A stretch of 64,000 bases of DNA from Streptomyces sp. 1222.5 (GTDB taxonomy: Bacteria; Actinomycetota; Actinomycetes; Streptomycetales; Streptomycetaceae): assembly GCF_900105245.1 (NCBI RefSeq), contig NZ_FNSZ01000001.1, forward strand, positions 4,030,001-4,094,000, written 5' to 3'. Position 1 is the stretch's first letter, and the number at the start of each line of letters is the position of its first letter. The position numbers and the translations under genes were made by a program. Positions 57,871 through 64,000 of this stretch are shown here, one piece after another. The notes under the pieces are model-generated. The model was not told where the DNA came from. It made no database searches and worked only from the letters and a program-made list of their open reading frames with translations.

Positions 57871-57886
57871 AGTGGACTAGACCTCT
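57871..57886. promoter_or_regulatory. DasR operator (dre) 2, nagK/solute-binding gene region
   Basis: AGTGGACTAGACCTCT, a near-palindrome around CTAG that fits the DasR consensus at 14 of 16 positions. Only two bases separate it from site 1, and it ends 31 bases before the nagK start, where it can block both divergent promoters. Confidence 0.8.
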
Positions 57887-57917
57887 CCCGGGTGCGGGGG
57901 CCACACTAGGCCCCGTG

Positions 57918-58859
57918 GTGAGACATGTCATCGCCCTCGACGTGGGCGGTACCGGGATGAAGGCCGCACTCGTCGGCGACGACGGCGCGCTGCTGCACCG
58001 CGCCCGCCGCGCCACCGGGCGCGAGCGCGGCCCCGACGCGGTGGTCGCGGAGATCCTCGACTTCGCCGCCGGGCTGCGCGCGTACGGAGTGGAGCGGTAC
58101 GGCGAGGCCGCCGCCGCGGCCGGTATCGCGGTCCCCGGGATCGTCGACGAGGAGCGGGGCGTCGCCGCCTACGCGGCCAACCTCGGCTGGCGGGACGTCC
58201 CGCTGCGCGCCCTGCTCGCCGAACGGCTCGGGATGCCCGTCGCCCTCGGCCACGACGTGCGCACCGGCGGGCTCGCCGAGGGCCGCATCGGCGCGGGCCA
58301 GGGCGCCGACCGGTTCCTGTTCGTGCCGCTGGGCACCGGCATCGCCGGCGCCATCGGCCTGGACGGCCGGGTCGAGACCGGCGCGCACGGCTTCGCCGGC
58401 GAGATCGGCCACATCGTCGTACGGCCCGGCGGCACGCCCTGCCCGTGCGGGCAGCGCGGCTGTCTGGAGCGGTACGCCTCCGCGTCCGCCGTCAGCGAGG
58501 CGTGGGCGGCCGCCGGCGGGGACCCGGAAGCGGACGCGGCCGACTGTGCCGAGGCCGTCGCGTCCGGTGACCCGAACGCCGTCCGGGTCTGGCAGGACGC
58601 GGTGGACGCGCTCGCCGACGGGCTGGTCACCGCGCTCACCCTGCTGGACCCGCGGACGCTGATCATCGGTGGCGGCCTGGCCGAGGCGGGGGAAGTGTTG
58701 TTCCAGCCGCTGCGGACCGCCGTCCGGCAGCGGGTCACCTTCCAGAAACTGCCGGCCATCGTTCCCGCGGCGCTGGGGGACACGGCGGGCTGCCTGGGCG
58801 CGGGACTGCTCGCCCGGGATCTCCTCAACCACACCGACCGTACGGAGGTAACCCCCTGA
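57918..58859 (+). CDS. nagK: ROK-family N-acetylglucosamine kinase
   Basis: 313 residues from GTG 57918 (GTG 57915 is equally possible). ROK kinase: phosphate loop VIALDVGGTGMKAALV, adenosine/sugar region FVPLGTGIAGAI, zinc-binding CPCGQRGCLERYAS, and late IIGGGLAEAG. It would phosphorylate GlcNAc arising inside the cell from chitooligosaccharides or peptidoglycan. Under two dre sites, with the stop overlapping nagA start, so both are coupled under DasR. N-acetylmannosamine or glucose as substrate is less likely given the neighbours. Confidence 0.9.
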   Translation: MRHVIALDVGGTGMKAALVGDDGALLHRARRATGRERGPDAVVAEILDFAAGLRAYGVERYGEAAAAAGIAVPGIVDEERGVAAYAANLGWRDVPLRALLAERLGMPVALGHDVRTGGLAEGRIGAGQGADRFLFVPLGTGIAGAIGLDGRVETGAHGFAGEIGHIVVRPGGTPCPCGQRGCLERYASASAVSEAWAAAGGDPEADAADCAEAVASGDPNAVRVWQDAVDALADGLVTALTLLDPRTLIIGGGLAEAGEVLFQPLRTAVRQRVTFQKLPAIVPAALGDTAGCLGAGLLARDLLNHTDRTEVTP

Positions 58860-60091
58860 TGGCAGCCGACCCAGGGGCGCGGGACGCCTCGACACGCGGC
58901 TCCGCCGCGTGGGCGCGACCGGCCACGACCCACCCGCAGCCCGCCGCGGCCGCGACCCCCCTCGTACTGTCCGGCGCCAGCGTGGTCCTCCCCACCGGAA
59001 CCGTCGAAGAGGGCCGGGTGATCGTCGACGGCACCCGCATCACCGGCACGGCCCCCGAGAACGCGCGGGTCGTGGACGTACGGAACCACTGGCTGGTGCC
59101 CGGCTTCGTCGACATCCACAACCACGGCGGTGGCGGCGCCTCCTTCGCCGGCACCCCCGAGCAGATCCTCACCGCGATCCGCACGCACCGCCTGCACGGC
59201 ACCACCACCCTGGTCGCCTCCACCGTCACCGACGAGATGGACCTGCTGGTGCGGCAGGCCGGGCTGCTGAGCGAGCTCGCAGAACAGGGGGAGATCGCCG
59301 GCATCCACTTCGAGGGGCCGTTCATCTCGCCGTGCCGCAAGGGCGCGCACTCCGAGGCGCTGCTGCGCGACCCGGATCCGGCGGAGGTGCGCAAGCTGAT
59401 CGACGCGGCGCGCGGCAAGGCGAAGATGGTGACGCTCGCGACCGAGCTGCCGGGCGGCATCGACTCCGTACGGCTGCTCGCGGAGCACGGGGTGATCGCG
59501 GCGATCGGTCACACGGACGCCAGTTACGAGCAGACGGTCGAGGCCATCGACGCCGGCGCCACGGTCGCCACCCACCTCTTCAACGCCATGCCGGGTCTCG
59601 GCCACCGCGCACCCGGCCCGATCGCGGCCCTGCTGGAGGACGAGCGGGTCACGGTCGAGCTGATCAACGACGGGACGCATCTGCATCCGGCCGCGCTGGA
59701 GCTCGCCTTCCACCACGCGGGCGCGGACCGGGTCGCGTTCATCACCGACGCGATGGACGCGGCCGGCATCGGTGACGGCCGCTACATGCTCGGCCCGCTG
59801 GAGGTCGAGGTCAGCGAGGGGGTGGCCCGGCTGGTGGAGGGCGGCTCGATCGCGGGCTCCACGCTCACGCTGGACCGGGCGTTCAAGCGGGCGGTGACCG
59901 TCGACGGGCTGTCGGTGGAGGACGCCGTGACGGCGCTGTCGGCCAACCCGGCCCGGCTGCTGGGCCTGTCCGACCGCGTCGGGTCCCTGGAGCCCGGCAA
60001 GGACGCCGACCTCGTGCTGCTCGACGCGGACTTCGGCATCAAGGGCGTGATGCGCCGGGGCGAGTGGGTGGTCGCTCCCCAACTGGCCTGA
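58859..60091 (+). CDS. nagA: N-acetylglucosamine-6-phosphate deacetylase with a repeat-derived N terminus
   Basis: 410 residues. Amidohydrolase with metal-binding VDIHNHGGGG, catalytic core HFEGPFISPCRKGAHSEALL, GHTDASYEQTVEAIDAGAT, NAMPGLGHRAPG and FITDAMDAAG. It deacetylates GlcNAc-6-phosphate from NagK and from MurQ. ATG 58859 overlaps the nagK stop (TGATG). The first 38 residues (MAADPGARDASTRGSAAWAR and on) do not match the family, which normally begins at LVLSGASVV; they are encoded by a copy of the dispersed palindromic repeat. Translation is probably real because the frame stays open and coupled. Confidence 0.93.
   Translation: MAADPGARDASTRGSAAWARPATTHPQPAAAATPLVLSGASVVLPTGTVEEGRVIVDGTRITGTAPENARVVDVRNHWLVPGFVDIHNHGGGGASFAGTPEQILTAIRTHRLHGTTTLVASTVTDEMDLLVRQAGLLSELAEQGEIAGIHFEGPFISPCRKGAHSEALLRDPDPAEVRKLIDAARGKAKMVTLATELPGGIDSVRLLAEHGVIAAIGHTDASYEQTVEAIDAGATVATHLFNAMPGLGHRAPGPIAALLEDERVTVELINDGTHLHPAALELAFHHAGADRVAFITDAMDAAGIGDGRYMLGPLEVEVSEGVARLVEGGSIAGSTLTLDRAFKRAVTVDGLSVEDAVTALSANPARLLGLSDRVGSLEPGKDADLVLLDADFGIKGVMRRGEWVVAPQLA
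58870..58930. repeat. dispersed repeat, copy E, inside the nagA 5' end
   Basis: Reverse-orientation relative of the 29341 repeat: it starts CCCAGGGGCGCGGG and ends GCGCGACCGGCCAC, with a hairpin CACGCGG/CCGCGTG (58893-58899, 58905-58911) between. It is read in frame as NagA residues 4-24. Confidence 0.75.
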
Positions 60092-60110
60092 TCCGTCCCT
60101 CTTTTCCCGC

Positions 60111-60146
60111 GACGGCGGCCGACCCGTGACTGGGCCGGCCGCCGTC
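60111..60146. terminator. hairpin behind nagA
   Basis: Perfect 11-base stem GACGGCGGCCG / CGGCCGCCGTC with a 14-base loop, followed by TCTTT. It lies 20 bases after the nagA stop and before the sugar kinase gene. Confidence 0.85.
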
Positions 60147-60208
60147 TCTTTGGCATGATCGTGCCCCCGGAATGACAGGCACAGGGACTTCGAGGGAGGT
60201 CGGACCGG

Positions 60209-61126
60209 GTGATCCTCACGGTCACGCTGAACACCGCTCTCGACATCACCTATCGGGTGCGGTCGCTGCGGCCCCACACCTCGCACCGGGTCACGGACGT
60301 CGGGGAACGGCCGGGCGGCAAGGGCGTGAACGTCGCGCGGGTGCTGGCGGCGCTGGGCCACGAGGTGACGGTCGCCGGATTCGCGGGAGGCGCGACCGGC
60401 GAGGTGCTGCGCGAGCGGCTGTCCGCCGTGGCCGGGGTGACGGACGCGCTGGTGCCCGTCGGCGGACCGACCCGCCGCACGATCGCCGTGGTGGACGAAC
60501 TCTCGGGTGACACGACCCAGTTGAACGAACCGGGCCCGCACATCACGCCCACCGAGTGGGGCGTCTTCCTGGACCGTTACGACGAACTCCTGCCCTCCGC
60601 CTCGGCGGTGGCGCTGTGCGGCAGTCTGCCGCCGGGGGTGCCGGTGGGAGCGTACGCGGGCCTGATACGCGCGGCCCGGACGGCCGGCGTGCCCGTACTG
60701 CTGGACACCAGCGGGGAACCGCTGCGCCGCGGGGTGGCGGCGCGCCCCGACATCATCAAGCCGAACGCCGACGAACTGGCGGAACTCACCGGCTCGCACG
60801 AGCCGTTGCGCGCCACCCAGGACGCCCGCCGCCGCGGTGCCCACACGGTGGTCGCCTCACTGGGCGCCGAGGGCCTCCTGGCCCACACCCCGGAGGGCCG
60901 CTGGCGCGCGGTGCCGCCCGCCCCCGAGTTCGGCAATCCCACCGGCGCGGGCGACTCGGCCGTCGCCGGTCTCCTCTCCGGCCTGCTGGACCGGCTCCCC
61001 TGGCCGGATCGCCTCGCCCGCACGGTCGCCCTGTCGGCGGCCACCGTACGGTCGCCCACGGCGGGCGACTTCGACCGGGCTGTCTACGAGAAACTCCTGG
61101 AGCGGGTGTCGGTGACAGCGGCGTGA
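60209..61126 (+). CDS. PfkB-family sugar kinase (1-phosphofructokinase/tagatose-6-phosphate kinase type)
   Basis: 305 residues of the LacC/FruK branch of PfkB: MILTVTLNTALDITYRV, RPGGKGVNVARVLAALGH, the Thr/Arg hinge VGGPTRRTIAVVD, and the ATP/anion hole PTGAGDSAVAGLLSGL with catalytic Asp. GTG 60209 follows GGGAGG by nine bases. Behind nagA but cut off by a terminator, so it may be separately transcribed. FruK-like activity on fructose-1-phosphate or tagatose-6-phosphate are both possible; the latter would fit amino-sugar catabolism. Confidence 0.85.
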   Translation: MILTVTLNTALDITYRVRSLRPHTSHRVTDVGERPGGKGVNVARVLAALGHEVTVAGFAGGATGEVLRERLSAVAGVTDALVPVGGPTRRTIAVVDELSGDTTQLNEPGPHITPTEWGVFLDRYDELLPSASAVALCGSLPPGVPVGAYAGLIRAARTAGVPVLLDTSGEPLRRGVAARPDIIKPNADELAELTGSHEPLRATQDARRRGAHTVVASLGAEGLLAHTPEGRWRAVPPAPEFGNPTGAGDSAVAGLLSGLLDRLPWPDRLARTVALSAATVRSPTAGDFDRAVYEKLLERVSVTAA

Positions 61127-61232
61127 ACGCCCTTGGCCGAGAATCGCCCTTCCCTCCGATGTCGCACTGATAATCGAGTGATCACCTATTCGCTGCCTCG
61201 ACCAGCAGCGAACGACACAGGGGGAACCTCAT

Positions 61233-61583
61233 ATGAGCATGCTCAAGAAGAGCCTGACGACGGTGGCCGTGACCGGCGCACTCCTGGGCGGCGCCTTCGC
61301 CACCCCGGCCGCGGCGGCCGACCCCAACACCTGCCCGAGCGGGAAGGTCTGCGGGTGGTCGGGAACGAACAGGACGGGCCACAGGACGGTCGAATCCTTC
61401 ACGCCCGGCTGCTACCCCTTCACCACGGCGCGGTCCGTCTCGAACCAGACGTCCTACCGCATCGAGTTCTGGCACGCCACCACCGGCTGCGGCGCCGGCA
61501 GCCGCCTGGTCACTCTGCAGCCGCACACCTACTCGGACAACACCCACGGCACCGTCACGGGCATCGAGGTCTGGGCGAGGTAG
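61233..61583 (+). CDS. secreted peptidase inhibitor, family I36-like
   Basis: 116 residues. Sec signal peptide MSMLKKSLTTVAVTGALLGG ending near PAAAA; the mature part CPSGKVCGWSGTNRTG followed by a Cys-paired beta-gamma-crystallin-like sheet (CYPFTTARSVSNQTSYRIEF, GCGAGSRLVTLQP) is typical of the I36/SMI metalloprotease inhibitors of Streptomyces. Extracellular. ATG 61233 follows AGGGGG by about eight bases. Inhibitory activity is inferred from the family; several members are only small secreted proteins. Confidence 0.85.
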   Translation: MSMLKKSLTTVAVTGALLGGAFATPAAAADPNTCPSGKVCGWSGTNRTGHRTVESFTPGCYPFTTARSVSNQTSYRIEFWHATTGCGAGSRLVTLQPHTYSDNTHGTVTGIEVWAR

Positions 61584-61596
61584 TACCGCGGTCCCC

Positions 61597-61628
61597 GTCG
61601 CGACCTCGGCGAGCGCCGGGGTCGCGAC
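61597..61628. terminator. bidirectional hairpin
   Basis: Nine-base stem GTCGCGACC / GGTCGCGAC with an inner CGGC/GCCG hairpin, between the convergent inhibitor (stop 14 bases before) and CBM-type genes. Confidence 0.75.
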
Positions 61629-61641
61629 ACCGCTTCGGGGC

Positions 61642-62565
61642 TCAGCCTCCGGACTTGACCCAGCCCTTGACCAGCCAGACCTGGTCGATGAGGGCGTCGC
61701 ACTGGTTGCCCTGCCCGCACGAGATCTGGATGGTGTTCGTGCCCTGGTCGAGCTGGATGTAGTTGAAGGTCTTCGTCCAGCCCTTCTCGTAGTCGCCCGC
61801 CCCGGCGCCCGTCCAGTTCTTCAGGTCGACGGGCCTGTCGGAAGGCGTGCCGTTGACCGAGAGGGTGGCGTTGCCGTCCTTGCCGGGAACGCTGTACCCG
61901 ACGTAGACGCTGTACTTGCCGGCGGTGGGGATGCCCTTGAAGGTCCAGGTGATCGTGGCTCCGGCCTGGTTGAAGCCCGTCACATAGGTGCCGCCGCTCG
62001 CCCTGGCGCCCTTGACGTCCGTCGACGTCGTCAGCCCGGGCCCGAGGTTCAGATCCTTCGCGTCCGCCTTCGGCAGTTCGCCGGCGGGGGTCGACTTGGT
62101 GTTCGTCGGGCTCGGCTCGTGGCTCTGGGAGTGGGTCGGGGTGGAGTCCGCCTCGTTGCCGGACTTGTCGTCGTCCGCGTTGCCGTTGATCATCGCCACG
62201 CTGATGCCGATGACGACCGCCGCGACCACCGCGATCGCGCCGATCAGCAGGCCCTTGGTGTTGGGGCCGCGACGGCCGCCGTCACCGCCGGACGGGGCCG
62301 CCTGCCGGCTCGTCGTGGCACCGCCGGGCAGCGTCTCCGGGGCCTGGTAGTGGGCGTTCGGCTGGCCGTAGGCACCCTGCTGCTGCGGGACGGTCGACTG
62401 CTGACCGTACTGGCGCTCGCCGACGGCCCGCACCCTGCTGACCGAGTTCGGATAGCCGTAACCGCCGGACGGCGGCTGCGCTCCCCGGGCCTGGCCGTCT
62501 GCGTACAGATAGCCGAACGGGTCGTCGTCCTCGGGCGTGCTCGCGCCGTTGTCGCCGGGCGTCAT
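61642..62565 (-). CDS. single-span membrane protein with CBM35-like domain
   Basis: 307 residues. Cytoplasmic Gln/Gly/Tyr/Pro-rich N terminus of 100 residues, one span (LLIGAIAVVAAVVIGISVAM), a Ser/Thr/Pro linker, and an extracellular C-terminal domain (ASGGTYVTGFNQAGATITWT, GKYSVYVGYSVPGKDGNATL, QLDQGTNTIQISCGQGNQCD) of the CBM6/CBM35 jelly-roll type that binds sugars in the wall. ATG 62565 follows GAGGAG by nine bases. Topology and sugar binding are inferred; similar Streptomyces proteins are annotated CBM35. Confidence 0.85.
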   Translation of the reverse strand: MTPGDNGASTPEDDDPFGYLYADGQARGAQPPSGGYGYPNSVSRVRAVGERQYGQQSTVPQQQGAYGQPNAHYQAPETLPGGATTSRQAAPSGGDGGRRGPNTKGLLIGAIAVVAAVVIGISVAMINGNADDDKSGNEADSTPTHSQSHEPSPTNTKSTPAGELPKADAKDLNLGPGLTTSTDVKGARASGGTYVTGFNQAGATITWTFKGIPTAGKYSVYVGYSVPGKDGNATLSVNGTPSDRPVDLKNWTGAGAGDYEKGWTKTFNYIQLDQGTNTIQISCGQGNQCDALIDQVWLVKGWVKSGG

Positions 62566-62683
62566 CCCTTGGTACTCCTCAGCGGGTGCAGGTGGATGCG
62601 GTACAGGTCTGGAATGGCGAGCCTACCCGCTCCGGCTGGCCCAAACGGGTGACTCAGACCGCATCAGCCCACTGACCTGCGGC

Positions 62684-64000
62684 TCACCCGGCGCGTCGGT
62701 GCTGTTTGGGACGAGATCGTTTCTCTACGTACATCCGCTCGTCGGCGGACTTCAACACTTCGTCCGCGGTCATGCCGCAGTGCGCCCATCCGATGCCGAA
62801 ACTCGCGCCCACCCGGACGGCCCGCCCCTCGGCCCGGATCGGCTGGATGATCTCGCCTCGCAGCCGTACGGCGAGGTCCTGGGCGTCGGCCCGGCCGAGG
62901 CCGTCGGCGAGGATCACGAACTCGTCGCCGCCGAGCCGGGCCACCGTGTCACCGTCCCGGACCTGGCGGGACAACCTGCGGGCCACCTCGATGAGAACCG
63001 CGTCACCCGCGTTGTGCCCGAAGCGGTCGTTGATCGACTTGAAGCCGTCGAGGTCGCAGAAGAGCACCGCGAGTCCCTTGGCCCCGTCGTCCCGGTCGTC
63101 CTCGGGAGCCGCCGTGTGCACATGGTGGTCGAAGGCGTCGAACGCCTGCGCGCCCGGCGGGAAGTCGAAGCCGTGCCCGGCGGGCATGTCGAAGGCGGGG
63201 TGGCCGTAGGCCGCGTCCAGGGACTCCACCACACCGGTGTGCGTGGGCCGCTGGCACAGCCTGGCCGACAGCCGGGAGCGCAGCTCGGCGGAGTTGGGCA
63301 GCCCGGTCAGCGAGTCGTGGGAGGCACGGTGGGCGAGCTGGAGCTCGCGGCGCTTGCGCTCCTCTATGTCCTCGACGTGCGTGAGCAGGAAGCGCGGGCC
63401 GTCGGCGGCGTCCGCGACCACGCTGTTGCGCAGGGACACCCAGACGTAGCTGCCGTCCCTGCGGCCCAGCCGCAGCTCGGCCCGGCCACCCTCCGCCGAG
63501 GTGCGCAGCAGGGTGCCGATGTCCTCGGGGTGGACGAGGTCGGAGAAGGAGTAGCGGCGCATCGCGGAGGCGGGCCGGCCCAGCAGCCGGCACAGGGCGT
63601 CGTTGGTGCGCAGTATGCGGCCGTGCTGGTCGCCGCCCATCTCGGCGATGGCCATGCCGGAGGGGGCGTACTCGAAGGCCTGCCGGAAGGATTCCTCGCT
63701 GGCGCGCAGGGCCTGCTGCTCGCGCTCCAGCCGGACCAGGGCGCGCTGCATGTTCGCACGTAGACGCGCGTTGCTGATCGCGATGGCGGCCTGGAAGGCG
63801 TACATCTGGAGGGCCTCGCGGCCCCAGGCGCCGGGGCGCCGGCCGTTGCGCGGGCGGTCGACGGATATGACGCCGAGCAGTTCGCCGGAGGAGCCGCCCT
63901 GCACGCCGGGGGTGAACATCGGCGCGAAGAGGCGGTCGGAGGGGTGCCACTCGTCCTCGAAGCGCGGCGCGGGCCCGTCGGTGTACCACTGCGGGACGTC
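62684..64000 (-). CDS. cdgB: diguanylate cyclase CdgB-like (GAF-PAS-GGDEF), 5' part outside the window
   Basis: 439 residues of the C-terminal part; the frame is open to the window edge. The end of a GAF domain (LLGVISVDRPRNGRRPGAWG, MYAFQAAIAISNARLR), a PAS/PAC domain (FRQAFEYAPSGMAIAEMGGD, RSRRDGSYVW-like strand) and a complete GGDEF domain with ARLGGDEFVIL. The inhibitory I-site RDGD is present exactly five residues upstream of GGDEF, so product inhibition by cyclic di-GMP is expected. It makes cyclic di-GMP from GTP; in S. coelicolor the CdgB gene (SCO4281) has this domain order and place and is a target of BldD. The promoter lies outside. Confidence 0.9.
   Translation of the reverse strand, partial: DVPQWYTDGPAPRFEDEWHPSDRLFAPMFTPGVQGGSSGELLGVISVDRPRNGRRPGAWGREALQMYAFQAAIAISNARLRANMQRALVRLEREQQALRASEESFRQAFEYAPSGMAIAEMGGDQHGRILRTNDALCRLLGRPASAMRRYSFSDLVHPEDIGTLLRTSAEGGRAELRLGRRDGSYVWVSLRNSVVADAADGPRFLLTHVEDIEERKRRELQLAHRASHDSLTGLPNSAELRSRLSARLCQRPTHTGVVESLDAAYGHPAFDMPAGHGFDFPPGAQAFDAFDHHVHTAAPEDDRDDGAKGLAVLFCDLDGFKSINDRFGHNAGDAVLIEVARRLSRQVRDGDTVARLGGDEFVILADGLGRADAQDLAVRLRGEIIQPIRAEGRAVRVGASFGIGWAHCGMTADEVLKSADERMYVEKRSRPKQHRRAG

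Overview
The window reads as chromosomal DNA of a Streptomyces-type actinomycete. Base composition is very GC-rich with G or C in nearly all third codon positions, GTG and occasional TTG starts are common, and the gene content is typical of the genus: mycothiol-linked fold, DUF397/XRE pairs, futalosine menaquinone genes, GroEL2 with CIRCE, DasR-type operators and a CdgB-like diguanylate cyclase. From memory the order resembles, in reverse, the Streptomyces coelicolor core region from about SCO4366 (serC) to SCO4281 (cdgB); that is recollection, not a search. I see no tRNA, rRNA, CRISPR array, prophage, transposase or biosynthetic gene cluster.

Region by region. 0-6.4 kb: a minus-strand operon of a two-domain FAD/Fe-S dehydrogenase, a frameshifted metallophosphoesterase and a FemX-like peptidoglycan enzyme, divergent from serC. 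6.4-18.1 kb: small secreted proteins (one split by an in-frame UGA), a GDSL hydrolase, aldo/keto reductase, RNA ligase-like phosphodiesterase, acetyltransferase, a MarR-MFS drug-efflux unit with a clear operator, a purine permease, DUF2530, a CtpE-like P-type ATPase and a decayed secreted gene beside a large palindrome. 18.1-24 kb: a 1043-residue sacsin/Hsp90-type ATPase, then a WhiJ-like XRE regulator with its DUF397 partner and a divergent, frameshifted RsbW-type ATPase. 24-30.6 kb: DUF3027, MFS, DUF2771, the menaquinone genes mqnB-mqnD, a long cold-shock protein and a HAD phosphatase. 30.7-39.7 kb: XPB helicase with its helicase-associated neighbour, a glycosyltransferase 87 mini-operon, and a HelD-type RNA polymerase-recycling helicase. 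39.7-47 kb: cutC, HD hydrolase, a mycothiol/GNAT fusion, and a MurNAc module (RpiR regulator, murQ, PTS EIIBC). 47-52.8 kb: old yellow enzyme, groEL2, cold-shock protein, a MoaD/CysO-like sulfur carrier and thrC under an apparent SAM-I riboswitch. 52.9-64 kb: gpgS, otsA and otsB (glucosylglycerate and trehalose), DUF3263, a sugar-binding lipoprotein divergent from nagK-nagA-pfkB across paired DasR sites, an I36-type inhibitor, a CBM-type membrane protein and the 3' part of cdgB.

Functional themes: amino-sugar recycling (murQ/PTS plus nagKA/SBP), compatible-solute synthesis, folding and cold/heat stress, and sulfur/threonine metabolism at the methionine-threonine branch point. Several loci look recently damaged (two frameshifts, one internal stop, one truncated gene), and five copies of a dispersed palindromic repeat occur, one of them translated as the N terminus of NagA. 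Frameshifts could also be sequence errors and need checking against reads.
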